Counted from the first letter of the stretch, positions 43,056-52,021 are shown. The stretch: 64,000 bases of DNA from Streptomyces hygroscopicus (GCF_026168105.1 NZ_LBMW01000026.1:1-64000), one strand, 5' to 3'. The notes: generated from the sequence alone by a model not told the origin. Made by a program: numbers and translations.

Positions 43056-43538
43056 TCAGAGCGCCCGGTACATCACGTGCAGCCCCACCCTCCCGAACCG
43101 GGGGTGTTCGTATGCGTCGGGAACGGTGCCCAGGATCGTGAAGCCGAGCGACGTCCACAGTGTCACGGCGGGATTGGTCTCGACCACCGCGTTGAAGACC
43201 ATGCCGCGGTAGCCGCCGGCCTTCGCGACGGCCAGGACGTGTTCGGCGAGCGCGCGCCCGATGCCCTGGCCCGCGCGGTCGGGGTCGACCATGAAGCCGG
43301 CGTTGGCGATGCCACGGGCGGGACCGCCGTAGTTGGACGTGACGTAGGCCGAGCCCACGACCGCTCCGGCGTCGTCCACGGCGACGTACACACGCTTGGC
43401 CGGCGCCATCCACAGGGCGCGGGCCGCCCTCTCGGTGGTGTCCGGGTCCCAGGTGTAGGTCTCGCCGGCGGCGACGATCCGGTGCCAGAACGGCCAGATG
43501 CGTGGCCAGTCGTCGGCCACGGCTTCTCTGATCAGCAT
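43056..43538 (-). CDS. GNAT family N-acetyltransferase
   Basis: A 160-residue single-domain acetyltransferase. It opens with IREAVADDWPRIWPFWHRIV. Motif A is visible as ANAGFMVDPDRAGQGIGRAL, with the acetyl-CoA pyrophosphate loop (AGQGIG), and motif B as NPAVTLWTSLGFTILGTVP. The acceptor is unknown. Relatives are often annotated as phosphinothricin-like acetyltransferases. There is no ribosome site. A CAGACT sequence lies 7 nt upstream of the ATG, so a leaderless transcript is possible though the -10 match is imperfect. Confidence 0.9.
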   Translation of the reverse strand: MLIREAVADDWPRIWPFWHRIVAAGETYTWDPDTTERAARALWMAPAKRVYVAVDDAGAVVGSAYVTSNYGGPARGIANAGFMVDPDRAGQGIGRALAEHVLAVAKAGGYRGMVFNAVVETNPAVTLWTSLGFTILGTVPDAYEHPRFGRVGLHVMYRAL

Positions 43539-43591
43539 GGGCGCGAGTCTGGCACGCCCATGCCGTCAGCGATCACGGCGAACCCTCGAGG

Positions 43592-43768
43592 TCAGTCGAC
43601 GCTCTGCAGGATGTGGGGCTCGGCGAGGTCGTCCTCGTAGCCGGCCAGCCGGATGGGGGCGGACCTGGCCCACACGTCCAGACTGCCGAGCTTCTTCTCC
43701 GCCCGGCCGCCCCCGAGCTCCCCGGGTTTCTCGGGGCCCTGATCGTGCTTCGTCTTCTCCGGTGTCAC
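43592..43768 (-). CDS. Small conserved-looking protein, 58 aa, unknown function
   Basis: A GTG start with a perfect AAGGAG six nt upstream makes this a credible small gene. The 58 residues begin with a charged, Gly/Lys/Glu-rich segment (TPEKTKHDQGPEKPGELGGG). They end in a denser, probably conserved part (LGSLDVWARSAPIRLAGYED, then DLAEPHILQSVD). There is no signal peptide, membrane segment or cysteine, so neither a lanthipeptide nor a lasso precursor is indicated. I do not recognise the family. It is separated from the downstream GNAT gene by about 50 nt on the same strand and could be co-transcribed with it. Confidence 0.65.
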   Translation of the reverse strand: MTPEKTKHDQGPEKPGELGGGRAEKKLGSLDVWARSAPIRLAGYEDDLAEPHILQSVD

Positions 43769-44251
43769 CGCGCACTCCTTCTGTGTCGGGTAACCCTCGG
43801 GACGTACCGGCCCAGTCTGCCGCTGCACCCTCCACGTCCGCTCGGGTCTGATTCAAAAACAGGTCGGACGCGGTGGCGTCGGCAACTCCTTCGAGAACAG
43901 GCCGTGGTGACCGGCTAGTCCCTGGGACGGACCCGGGTGTGGGTGGGACCCCAAAAGGCTGTCCTTACCGTCCAGATTAACCAAATGAGCGGGTGGCCGC
44001 TCGATGGGGCTGAAACAAGCAGGTAACTGTCTTGAGTCGTACGCACTTCATTCAGACCGATTCTCAACCTTTTGGCACCTGTTGTCCCTTTCGGGGCCAC
44101 CCATTCGGCTCAACCGTCGAACCACTCACCGGTACGGCAGGTGTGCGGTTCGGCGCACACAGTGCTCAATTCAAGTCCCGTTGGCCGGGTCGCAAGCTCG
44201 CCATGATCTGCTGACGGTCGGCAACGGCTTTTCTCGCGGGAGGACTGACGC
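43769..44251. other. 483-nt non-coding region with lower G+C than its surroundings
   Basis: No gene with coding bias is seen. The stretch 43970-44220 is visibly richer in A/T than the rest of the window. It contains a short hairpin GTGTGC...GCACAC near 44140-44161. It must carry the promoters of the small 58-aa gene (left) and the HD-domain gene (right). A small RNA or a long 5' leader is possible but unproven. Confidence 0.4.
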
Positions 44252-44812
44252 ATGGAGCTGCGCAGCGTCGAGGAGCTGATGGAACTGCTGCACGCCTGCC
44301 GCGGAGCGCGGGGCGCCCCGGGCCGCGATGTCGAACCGGTCGATCTGCACGACCACGCTCTGCAGACCGCCGCCCTGCTGCGCCGAAGTCACCCCGCGGA
44401 CAAGGAACTCCAGATCGCCGGACTGGTGCACGACATCGGCCGTCTGCTGCGACCGGGGGACGACGCCGGGCACGCGGACCACGCGGCCGACGCGGTACGG
44501 CCGCTGCTCGGCGAACGTGTCTCCCGCCTGGTACGTCTGCACGTGGCGGCCAGGCGCTATCTGGCCGCGGTCGGGCCAGGGCACGGGGGTTCCGCGGAGA
44601 GCGCGTCGGCCCTGACCCGGCAGGGCGGGCCCATGTCGCCCGCGGAGGCGGCGGCGTTCGAGCGCGATCCGCTGGCCGACGACGCGGTCACCCTGCGTCA
44701 GGCGGACGAGGCGGCCAAGGTGGCCGGGCTGGACGCCGGAGTGCTGGAGGACTGGCGGACGGTGCTGGAACTGGTGGCGGCCCGGCACGCCCGGCTTGGG
44801 GCGGTGGACTGA
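44252..44812 (+). CDS. HD-domain phosphohydrolase-like protein
   Basis: A 186-residue protein with an HD metal-binding domain: His in DLHDHALQTAALLRRSHP, the His-Asp pair in LQIAGLVHDIGRLL, and further His and Asp residues in HADHAADAVRPLLG and DDAVTLRQADEAAKV. The arrangement resembles small HD enzymes such as PhnZ/MIOX-like oxygenases or phosphohydrolases, and the order of motifs leans toward the PhnZ-like group. No phosphonate genes are nearby, so the substrate is open. The ATG has GGGAGG eight nt upstream. Confidence 0.82.
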   Translation: MELRSVEELMELLHACRGARGAPGRDVEPVDLHDHALQTAALLRRSHPADKELQIAGLVHDIGRLLRPGDDAGHADHAADAVRPLLGERVSRLVRLHVAARRYLAAVGPGHGGSAESASALTRQGGPMSPAEAAAFERDPLADDAVTLRQADEAAKVAGLDAGVLEDWRTVLELVAARHARLGAVD

Positions 44813-44913
44813 GCCGCGGGACAGGGCCTGACGCTCTGCCGGATGCGCCCCGCCGACCACCGCTTTCGGCGCTGTGCGGCCTCCCCGCTGAGCGACACGC
44901 TGCTGTCGGCCTA

Positions 44914-46215
44914 ATGGGCAGGAGGGGACCGTTCGCCCGCGCCACACTGCACGAAATGTGCCGCCGAGACGGAATCGCTCGGGCCTGGGACCGCGTGACC
45001 GGGACGTGGACGACCAGCCGTTCCTGGTGGTGCCTGGCCTCCTCCCTGGCCCTTCACCTCCTGGCCGTCCTCCTCTTCTCTCCCGAGCCGTTGGACCTCC
45101 GCGTCTACCGTGAAGCCGCTCCGCTGGTCCTCTCCGGCGGCCTGTACGACTACCGGCTGCACACCGGCCCGCCGATCCCCGTCCTGCCGTTCACCTATCC
45201 CCCGTTCGCGGCCCTGGTGTTCCTGCCGCTGTCGCACCTCCCCTGGACGGCGCTGGTCGTGCTGTGGCAGGCGGCCTCCGTGGCGGCCCTCGCGGTGGTC
45301 GTCCACTGCGCCGACCGGCTCCTGTCCGCCGGCCCCGACCACGAGCGCCCCCGACGGTCCCGCGTCCTGCTCTGGACCGCGGCCGGCCTGTGGCTGGAAC
45401 CCGTGCGCCACACCCTGGACCAGGGCCAGGTCAATCTGCTGCTGGCCGCCCTGGTCATGGCGGCGCTCGCCGTGCCGCGCGGGGCAGCAGCCCGGGGAAC
45501 AGCGCTGGGCCTGGCAGCCGCGGTGAAGCTGACCCCGGCTTTCGGCGGGCTGTATCTGCTGGCAACCCGGCAGTGGCGGGCGGCCGGATGGGCCCTCGCC
45601 GCCGCCGGGGCTGCCACGGCGCTGGCCTGGCGGGTCGCCCCGCGCGAGTCGGCCCGCTACTGGTTCGGGCTGGTGACGGACACCCGGCGCATCGGCCCGG
45701 TGTGGTCCGTGCGCAACCAGTCCCTGCGCGGCGCGCTCAGCAGGCTCCTCGGCCATGACGTCCAGCCCTCAGCGGCCTGGTGGACCGCCCTCACGCTGGT
45801 CACCGTCCTGGCGGCCCGCGCCCTGTGGCAGGCCGCACGCCGCCACGACCTCCTCGGCATCCTGGTGACCGCCGAGTTGTACGGGCTGCTCGTGTCCCCC
45901 ATCTCCTGGAGCCATCACTGGGTCTGGTGCCTGCCGGCCATGATGTGGCTTGCGCACGGGCCCGCCCGCAACCGGCTGCCCGGCCGCGTGGCGCTGGTGG
46001 CGTGGGCCCTCGTCACGGCCGCCCGCCTGGTACCGCTCCTGATCCACCGGGAGGACGGCCTGCCGCGTCCCGGCCCGTACCCGGCACTACTGGCGTGGCC
46101 CGGCGCGGCCTACGCGGCCTGCGCCGTCCTGACCTTCGTCGTCATCACCACCGCTCCACACGGGAGCCAACAGGCCGAGGAGTCAAGGCGCTTGCATACC
46201 GAGGGCGCCCGCTGA
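44914..46215 (+). CDS. GT87 family membrane glycosyltransferase
   Basis: A 433-residue membrane protein with about ten segments. The GT-C acidic motif after TM1 is in SPEPLDLRVYREAAPLVLSG. Other DUF2029/GT87 marks are FTYPPFAALVFLPLS, DQGQVNLLLAALV, GLAAAVKLTPAFGGLYLL, VRNQSLRGALSRLL and SPISWSHHWVWCLP. The family uses polyprenyl-phosphate-mannose (or related) donors to glycosylate cell-envelope glycolipids on the outer face. Neither the ATG at 44914 nor the one at 44956 has a ribosome site, so the start is uncertain. The end overlaps the convergent nucleotidyltransferase by 33 nt. Confidence 0.88.
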   Translation: MGRRGPFARATLHEMCRRDGIARAWDRVTGTWTTSRSWWCLASSLALHLLAVLLFSPEPLDLRVYREAAPLVLSGGLYDYRLHTGPPIPVLPFTYPPFAALVFLPLSHLPWTALVVLWQAASVAALAVVVHCADRLLSAGPDHERPRRSRVLLWTAAGLWLEPVRHTLDQGQVNLLLAALVMAALAVPRGAAARGTALGLAAAVKLTPAFGGLYLLATRQWRAAGWALAAAGAATALAWRVAPRESARYWFGLVTDTRRIGPVWSVRNQSLRGALSRLLGHDVQPSAAWWTALTLVTVLAARALWQAARRHDLLGILVTAELYGLLVSPISWSHHWVWCLPAMMWLAHGPARNRLPGRVALVAWALVTAARLVPLLIHREDGLPRPGPYPALLAWPGAAYAACAVLTFVVITTAPHGSQQAEESRRLHTEGAR

Positions 46216-46923
46216 GCGACGGGGCGGCGGCGCGTCCTGGGACACGTAGAAGTGGGCGCGGACGCGGCGCAGCCATTCCTCGGCCGCCGTCTCGTCGGGG
46301 TGTTCGGGCAGCACCGTGCGCGTCTCGGCGAAGGCTTTCTCGTAGAGGCGGAGCACGGGCAGCGCGGCGGTGGGATCGGCGGCGACGCGTTCGCCGAAGT
46401 CGTGGTACTCCTGCGGGTTCTCGACGCGGAGCGTCACGCGGCCGGTTGTGTACAGTTCCAGGCCCTGGTGGCACAGCCGCTTCAGATGGCGGGCGTGCTT
46501 GGCGGTGCGCTTGCGGGTGTCCGCGGACGAGGCCTCGCCGTCGCGGGCTTCGATACGCCTGAACTGCTGGGTGGCGTATCCCAGGTAGGCGTCCCGGACA
46601 CGGCTGGCGCTCGGGAACGACATGCGGATGCCGATCAGCTCGTCGCCGAGCGGTGTCCGTACCTCGTACAACTCGTCGGGCAGCCATACGAGTTCCATCG
46701 CGGTCGGGTTGCCGCCGAGGGCGAGGCGGCACCACTTCGCGGCCTCGTGCAGGGTGCGGTCGGGAGCCGTGCTGACGTGGGACTCCTTCGGCCGGTGCAA
46801 GCCGTGCAGCTTCTCGGTGGGGGCCGCGAACAGGCCGAGCCGGTCGATGTCGGAGCCCTCGTGGGCGAGTCCGTACGCGGTCGAGCCGACGATGCCGGAC
46901 AGCAGGATGTTGGGGACGGTCAC
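46183..46923 (-). CDS. Nucleotidyltransferase of the Pol-beta superfamily (COG3541-like)
   Basis: A 246-residue protein. The nucleotidyltransferase motif GS-x(n)-GSDxD is visible near the N terminus as LLSGIVGSTAYGLAHEGSDI followed by DRLG. The rest is helical, with LHEAAKWCRLALGGNPTAME and RTAKHARHLKRLCHQGLELY. The family transfers a nucleotide to an unknown acceptor, and members occur widely in Streptomyces. The GTG start has GGAAGG about nine nt upstream. An in-frame extension to 47022 is rejected because it overlaps the neighbouring gene end. Confidence 0.82.
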   Translation of the reverse strand: MTVPNILLSGIVGSTAYGLAHEGSDIDRLGLFAAPTEKLHGLHRPKESHVSTAPDRTLHEAAKWCRLALGGNPTAMELVWLPDELYEVRTPLGDELIGIRMSFPSASRVRDAYLGYATQQFRRIEARDGEASSADTRKRTAKHARHLKRLCHQGLELYTTGRVTLRVENPQEYHDFGERVAADPTAALPVLRLYEKAFAETRTVLPEHPDETAAEEWLRRVRAHFYVSQDAPPPRRSAGALGMQAP

Positions 46924-46994
46924 GGTCGGCCACCTTCCTTGGGTCGAGCGACGCGCGAGCTGACTCCGCGCCGGGTACGCCGGACAGGTTCCGG

Positions 46995-47489
46995 CTAGGT
47001 GAGGTCCGGGAGGGCGAGCCACTCCTTCCAGGAGAGGTCACGTCCGATGTACCGCGGCCGCCGGAAGGGCCAGGCCTCGGCGATCCACCGGGGGACGAGC
47101 GCGTCCAGCGCCTTCTCGAGATCGGTGCCGACCTTGGCGTCCACCACCCACCACGAGATCTCGGCGTCGGCACCCGCCTTCTGCGGCGGATCGATGTACA
47201 CGCAGCCGAGCAGAGCCGTGCCGGCGTCGTCGAACAACGCGTAGTTGAAGGACTTGTGCTCCGCCATCTCCTGCTCGTGGTGCAGCAGGTCCTCCCGGTC
47301 CTGCTCGTAGGTCATGGTGGCGGGCGGCCAGCCCCACGCCTCGCCGTAGAGTGACCACAGTCGCTCCCGCGAACCCATGACGGCCGGGTGGTCGAGCTCC
47401 GTGTCGGCGCCGCTGATCGGGCGCAGATGATGGCCGTCCGGCACTGCCACACGGACGGGATGGACGAATTCTGCGGGAAGCCAGCTCAT
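46995..47489 (-). CDS. GNAT-like N-acetyltransferase
   Basis: A 164-residue protein beginning MSWLPAEFVHPVRV. It has the GNAT-like core ALFDDAGTALLGCVYIDPP and ADAEISWWVVDAKVGTDLEK, but no clear Q/RxxGxG/A acetyl-CoA loop: the position reads KVGTDLE, so catalysis is less certain. The ATG at 47489 is preferred over an in-frame GTG at 47510 because TAGCCT lies exactly 7 nt upstream, the spacing of leaderless transcripts. The acceptor is unknown. Confidence 0.75.
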   Translation of the reverse strand: MSWLPAEFVHPVRVAVPDGHHLRPISGADTELDHPAVMGSRERLWSLYGEAWGWPPATMTYEQDREDLLHHEQEMAEHKSFNYALFDDAGTALLGCVYIDPPQKAGADAEISWWVVDAKVGTDLEKALDALVPRWIAEAWPFRRPRYIGRDLSWKEWLALPDLT

Positions 47490-47496
47490 GCGCCGG

Positions 47497-47502
47497 AGGC
47501 TA
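47497..47502 (-). promoter_or_regulatory. -10 box for leaderless GNAT transcript
   Basis: TAGCCT on the minus strand ends 7 nt before the ATG at 47489. It is the same box and spacing as at the usp gene. Confidence 0.5.
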
Positions 47503-47588
47503 TGCGTCACCTCACGGCCCGGGCGAGCGAATTTCGCAGGGGCCCACGGATCCTGTCATCTGACGGCCCGTCATGAGACGGTACGCGG

Positions 47589-48410
47589 ATGACGTCGCCG
47601 TACGCGCTGGAGGGCAGGGTCGCCATCGTCACAGGTGGCTCGCGGGGTATCGGAAGGGCCGTCGCCGGGGCTCTTGTGCGGGCCGGCGCGCGGGTGTGCC
47701 TCACCGCACGCGATCCGGCGGCGGTGCGGCGGGCCGTGGAGGAACTGGGCGGCGTCGGGCTCGCGGGCAGCGTAGGCGATCCGGCCCACCTCGGGGAGCT
47801 CACCGAGCTCGCTCTGCGCACCTTCGGGCGGATAGACGTGCTCGTCAACAACGCCGGGACCAACCAGCCCTACGGTGCGCTCATGGATGTCGACCCCGAC
47901 CGCCGGCACGAGGCCTTCACCGTCAACGTCGAAGCGCCGCTGCGGCTCGTCCAGCACGTCTGGCGGGCCTGGATGAGCGAACACGGCGGATCGGTGGTCA
48001 ACATCTGCACCGAGGGCGCCGGACACGTCGGCCCGAAGGTGGGTGCGTACGGAACCAGCAAGGCGGCCCTGCTGCACCTCACGCGGCAGCTCGCGGGTGA
48101 GCTGGCGCCGAAGGTGCGGGTCAACTCGGTGTCCCCGGGGCTCGTCCGTACGGAGATGGCCCGCTTCGTCTGGGAGGGCACCGAGGACGCCATCGCCACG
48201 GGGCTCCCGCTGGGCCGCATCGGCGAGCCCGAGGACATCGCGCGGGCCGTGGTCTGGCTGGCCTCGGAGGCGGCGGGCTGGGTCACCGGCGCCGACCTGC
48301 TGGTGGACGGGGGAACCCGGGTCGGAGCGGCGTACGTCCCGGAGTCCTCCGCCTCCGGGACGTACGGCGTCCACAGCCGGCTGCGGTCATCCGCACCCGG
48401 GAACAGCTGA
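47589..48410 (+). CDS. Short-chain dehydrogenase/reductase
   Basis: A 273-residue classical SDR. The cofactor motif TGGSRGIG, an Arg after beta2 (LTARDP, NADP+-type), VNNAGTN, the catalytic YGTSKAALL and the end motif LLVDGGTRVG are present. The active-site Ser position reads CTEGAGHVG, where Thr or a nearby residue must substitute for the usual Ser. The C-terminal 25 residues are an extra Ser/Gly-rich tail. The substrate is unknown. Context does not help: the neighbours are an acetyltransferase and a small membrane protein on the other strand. Confidence 0.87.
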   Translation: MTSPYALEGRVAIVTGGSRGIGRAVAGALVRAGARVCLTARDPAAVRRAVEELGGVGLAGSVGDPAHLGELTELALRTFGRIDVLVNNAGTNQPYGALMDVDPDRRHEAFTVNVEAPLRLVQHVWRAWMSEHGGSVVNICTEGAGHVGPKVGAYGTSKAALLHLTRQLAGELAPKVRVNSVSPGLVRTEMARFVWEGTEDAIATGLPLGRIGEPEDIARAVVWLASEAAGWVTGADLLVDGGTRVGAAYVPESSASGTYGVHSRLRSSAPGNS

Positions 48411-48459
48411 CACGGGCACCACCTCACTCGTGCCGGTCACCGTCACTCGCGTCGAGCGC

Positions 48460-48693
48460 TCACGGGAACAGGGCGATCCCGAGAAGGACCAGCAGGATGA
48501 TGCCGACGACCAGGCCGACGGTGGCCCAGGTCCCGCGGTGCTTCAGGGGCGCGGGAGGCCGTCCGCCGCGCGGCCGGTCCTCCGGCAGCTCGGCGTGTGC
48601 CGGACGGTCGGAGGAGTAGAACTGCTCGTCGCTCGGATACACGTTGCGGGGGTCGCCGGTGGCGCGTGGATCGATCTCGTGTGGAGTGGGCAT
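48460..48693 (-). CDS. Small single-span membrane protein, 77 aa
   Basis: The ATG has AAGGAGG at ideal distance. The first 50 residues are polar with many Pro, Asp and Arg (PTPHEIDPRATGDPRNVYPS). The end has one hydrophobic helix (TWATVGLVVGIILLVLLGIA) and stops almost directly after it. This is the layout of a C-tail-anchored or small type II membrane protein. There is no family I recognise. It is convergent with the SDR gene at 47.6 kb. Confidence 0.75.
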   Translation of the reverse strand: MPTPHEIDPRATGDPRNVYPSDEQFYSSDRPAHAELPEDRPRGGRPPAPLKHRGTWATVGLVVGIILLVLLGIALFP

Positions 48694-48793
48694 GAGACCT
48701 CCTTGCGCGGTACTCATGAGAGCCCGGGTGCCCAGCCGGCGCCCGGCCACACGTCACGGATGGCGTGTCACCGCTCCGCGGACCGCTTCCCGC

Positions 48794-50284
48794 TCACCAC
48801 TTCCCGGGCGCGTAGTCCTTGAGGAAGACGCCGTACAGGTCCTCGCCCTGCTCGCCGCGCACAATCGGATCGTATACCCGGGCCGCTCCGTCCACGAGGT
48901 CGAGCGGGGCGTGGAAGCCCGCGTCGGCCAGGCGCATCTTGTCCGGGTGCGGGCGCTCGTCGGTGATCCAGCCGGTGTCGACCGCGGTCATCAGAATGCG
49001 GTCCTTCTCGAACATCTCCTCGGCACTGGTGCGCGTGAGCATGTTCAGGGCGGCCTTGGCCATGTTGGTGTGGGGGTGCCCGGCGCCCTTGTAGCCGCGG
49101 TCGAAGACGCCCTCCATCGCGGAGACGTTCACGATGTAGGTGCGCCGGGCCGCAGAGGCCGCCATCGCGGACCGCAGGCGGCTGATCAGGATGAAGGGCG
49201 CCGTGGAGTTGCACAGTTGGACCTCGAGGAGCTCGACCGGCGTGACCTCCTCCACCGACTGGATCCAGCTGTTGGTGTCGTGCAGGTCGGGGACGAGGCC
49301 GCCCGCGTCGATCGCCGTACCGGCCGCGATCCGCTCCAGCGAGGCCGAGCCGGAGACCAGCGCGAGACCGGTGACGTCCTGCGCGGTCAGCGCCCCGCCA
49401 CCGGCCACGGGCAGGGCCGCCACAGCTCCGGAACCGAAGGTTCCGATGACCTCCGCGGACGGCAGCTCGCCCGCCGGCAGCGGCGCGGACTCGGCCGCGA
49501 CCAGCTCGCTGTAGGCGGCCGGGGAACGACGTACGGTCTGCGCCGCGTTGTTGATCAGGATGTCCAGCGGGCCCTCCGCGGCCACCGAGTCGGCGAGCGC
49601 CACCACCTGGGCGGGGTCACGCAGGTCGATGCCGACGATCTTCAGCCGGTGGATCCAGTCGGCGCTGTCGGGCTGGGCCTTGAAGCGGCGGATGGCGTCG
49701 TTCGGGAAGCGCGTGGTGATCGTGGTGTGGGCGCCGTCACGCAGCAGCCGCAGCGCGATGTACATGCCGATCTTGGCTCGGCCGCCGGTGAGCAGGGCAC
49801 GCTTGCCCGCCAGGTCGGTGCGGGCGTCGCGGCGGGCCCGGTTCTCGGCGGCGCACTTCTGGCAGAGCTGGTGGTAGAAGTAGTCGACCTCGACGTAGCG
49901 GGTCTTGCAGACGTAGCAGGAACGCGGGCGCTGGAGTATCCCCGCGATCTGGCCCGTCTCGGTGGCCGACGACGGCAGGATGCCCTCGGTCTCGTCGTCG
50001 ATGCGCTGCGCGGAACCGGTCGCCGTCGCCTCGGTGACCGCCTTGTCGTGGGCGGTCTTTGCGGCACGGCGCTCCTGGCGGCGGCGCTGCTTGACCGTGC
50101 GGTAGACGTGCGAGGTCGCCCGGCGGACCTGCACCGCGTCGGGGTGGTCGACGTCCAGCCGGTCGAGCTCCTCGAGCACGCTCAGGCAGACGGCCAGGCG
50201 CTCCGGGTCGATGCCGGTTCCGTACGACACCTCGTCCGTGGCCGCCGGGCCGATGCCCGTCAGGCCTTCCTCTGTCACCGTCAT
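48794..50284 (-). CDS. SDR-fold protein with N-terminal CxxC zinc-ribbon-like module
   Basis: A 496-residue protein. Residues 25-80 are helical and very basic (RTVKQRRRQERRAAKTAHDK). A C-x2-C/C-x2-C module follows (CYVCKTRYVEVDYFYHQLCQ and KC, about 122-143), then an SDR domain (from about 158). In the SDR part the cofactor motif is TGGRAKIG instead of TGGxxGIG, NNAA replaces NNAG, and the usual Tyr-x3-Lys reads Thr-x3-Lys (HTNMAKAAL). The catalytic Tyr is thus missing, so it may not be a normal dehydrogenase. It is probably a nucleotide-binding or altered enzyme. The ATG is the only good start. Confidence 0.8.
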   Translation of the reverse strand: MTVTEEGLTGIGPAATDEVSYGTGIDPERLAVCLSVLEELDRLDVDHPDAVQVRRATSHVYRTVKQRRRQERRAAKTAHDKAVTEATATGSAQRIDDETEGILPSSATETGQIAGILQRPRSCYVCKTRYVEVDYFYHQLCQKCAAENRARRDARTDLAGKRALLTGGRAKIGMYIALRLLRDGAHTTITTRFPNDAIRRFKAQPDSADWIHRLKIVGIDLRDPAQVVALADSVAAEGPLDILINNAAQTVRRSPAAYSELVAAESAPLPAGELPSAEVIGTFGSGAVAALPVAGGGALTAQDVTGLALVSGSASLERIAAGTAIDAGGLVPDLHDTNSWIQSVEEVTPVELLEVQLCNSTAPFILISRLRSAMAASAARRTYIVNVSAMEGVFDRGYKGAGHPHTNMAKAALNMLTRTSAEEMFEKDRILMTAVDTGWITDERPHPDKMRLADAGFHAPLDLVDGAARVYDPIVRGEQGEDLYGVFLKDYAPGKW

Positions 50285-50559
50285 CGCGCTGCCGTTCCTC
50301 GCTCACCCGCGCAGCGCTCCGACCGCGCTCGCTTTCGAACGCGGAATTTTACGGAGCCCCGGGCCCGGTCACCAAACCGGTTCCGACGATCAGCGAAGCG
50401 GTCGGCGCCGGGCCGGTGGGCGAGGGCGAGGAAGGGCACCGGGATGCGGGGCGGCGGCCCCCGGCACGGGCACGGGGGCGCGACGCGATTTGCCCGGCTT
50501 GCACGACCCCCGCCCGGCGGCCGCGGTCGACGCACGCACACCCAGGCGGTCCTCGCCGC

Positions 50560-51921
50560 TCAGGTGCGACAGGCCGCCAGCAGTGTGTCCACCTCCTCCC
50601 GCACCGCTCGGGCCAGCCGTTCCAGGTCCGGGACCGCCCGGCCGTCGGCGACGAGCCCGTAGTGAACGCGGCCGCGGTAGGTCGAGATCGCCACCGCCAG
50701 GGACTGGCCGCGGGCCAGCGGGGCGAGCGGGTAGACCTCGGTGAGCGGGTTGCCGCCGAGCCTCAGGCCGAGGCTGGGCAGCGGCACGCTGGTGACCAGG
50801 ATGTCGAACCAGAGCCGGGCGGCCTGGCTGACCAGCGGTCCGCCCAGCCGGTGGCCCAGCGCCGGCACATGGTCGGCGAGCAGCGCTACGGCGCCCGCGC
50901 CCCGGTTGGGCCCGGCGTCCTTGTTACGGTCCATGGCCGTGCGTACCGTCCGCAGCCGCTCGAGCGGGTCCGGGTCGCCGACCGGAAGCCGTATCAGATA
51001 GCCGGAGAGCCGGTTGCCCTGTGGGCGGGCGGAGCTCGGGCGGCGGTGGGAGACGGGGATCAGGGCGCGGGGCGCGACGCCCGTGCTGCCGTCGCCACGC
51101 TCGTCCAGCCAGCGGCGCAGGGCACCGGCGACGACCGCGATGAGGACGTCGTTGACGGTGCCGCCCTCCGACTTGCGCACCCGGTGCACATCGTCGAGGT
51201 CGATGGCGACCCCGGCGGTGCGGCGGGTGCCGCTGGGCTCGGAGACGAGCGCGGACGACGAGCGCACACCGAGGGTGGACAGGGCGACGGAGGCCCCGAT
51301 GTCCAGGGCCCGGCCCACGTCGGCGAGCGTGCCGCGCAGCAGGCCCGGGAGCTTGCGCACGTCGGGCAGGAGTCCACGGGCGGGCTCCTGGCGGCGCGGG
51401 CGCGGCTCCGGCATGTCCATCGGGTCCAGGACGGCCGCCGCGAGCGTGAGTGCGCGCAGTCCGTCGGCGAGCGCGTGGTGGAACTTGAAGAGCACGGCGA
51501 AGGAGGTGCCGGACTTCCCCGGCAGGACGTGCGCCTCCCACGGCGGCCGGCCGCGCTCCAGGGGGCGTTCCATGAGCCCGCCCGCGACGGCGTGGAAGTC
51601 GTCGGTGGGTGCGTGCAGCCGTACGTGGTCGAGCGGGTCGAAGTCGGGGGCGGGCTCACGGGTCGCGCCCCCCAGGGCGAGCGGGAGGCGGGCTGCGGCG
51701 AGGTCGCGCGGAAGGCGTACGTCGGGCAGCCAGACGTCCCGGATCCGCATGCGCAGCCCCGGCACCGCGGCGGCGCGGACCGCCAGCAGATCGGCGGCGT
51801 GGGCGCCCGCGGTGGGCGAGTGGCAGGAGAAGACGCCGAGGGCACCGAGGTGCATGGGGTGCCGGGCGGACTCGATGTTCCAGAACGCCAGGTCGAGTGG
51901 TGCGAGCAGGTCAGAAGTCAA
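50560..51921 (-). CDS. Wax ester synthase/diacylglycerol acyltransferase (WS/DGAT)
   Basis: A 453-residue acyltransferase. The N-terminal family motif PLDLAFWNIESARHPMHLG and the catalytic HHxxxDG (FHHALADG, about 145) are present. So are the conserved GTVNDVLIAVVAGALR and the C-terminal block DILVTSVPLPSLGLRLGG. Such enzymes make triacylglycerol (and wax esters) from acyl-CoA, and Streptomyces store triacylglycerol. The start is TTG at 51921, with GAGG seven nt upstream, which begins the conserved block. Longer frames lack starts with ribosome sites. Confidence 0.9.
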   Translation of the reverse strand: MTSDLLAPLDLAFWNIESARHPMHLGALGVFSCHSPTAGAHAADLLAVRAAAVPGLRMRIRDVWLPDVRLPRDLAAARLPLALGGATREPAPDFDPLDHVRLHAPTDDFHAVAGGLMERPLERGRPPWEAHVLPGKSGTSFAVLFKFHHALADGLRALTLAAAVLDPMDMPEPRPRRQEPARGLLPDVRKLPGLLRGTLADVGRALDIGASVALSTLGVRSSSALVSEPSGTRRTAGVAIDLDDVHRVRKSEGGTVNDVLIAVVAGALRRWLDERGDGSTGVAPRALIPVSHRRPSSARPQGNRLSGYLIRLPVGDPDPLERLRTVRTAMDRNKDAGPNRGAGAVALLADHVPALGHRLGGPLVSQAARLWFDILVTSVPLPSLGLRLGGNPLTEVYPLAPLARGQSLAVAISTYRGRVHYGLVADGRAVPDLERLARAVREEVDTLLAACRT

Positions 51922-52021
51922 TGGCTTGCCTCGCGTCGACGGGGTGTGAAGCAAGAAGTCAACCTCCGACAGGCGATTACGGTCAAGTACGATCAGGCTA
52001 CGTACAGTTAACGGCAGATTA

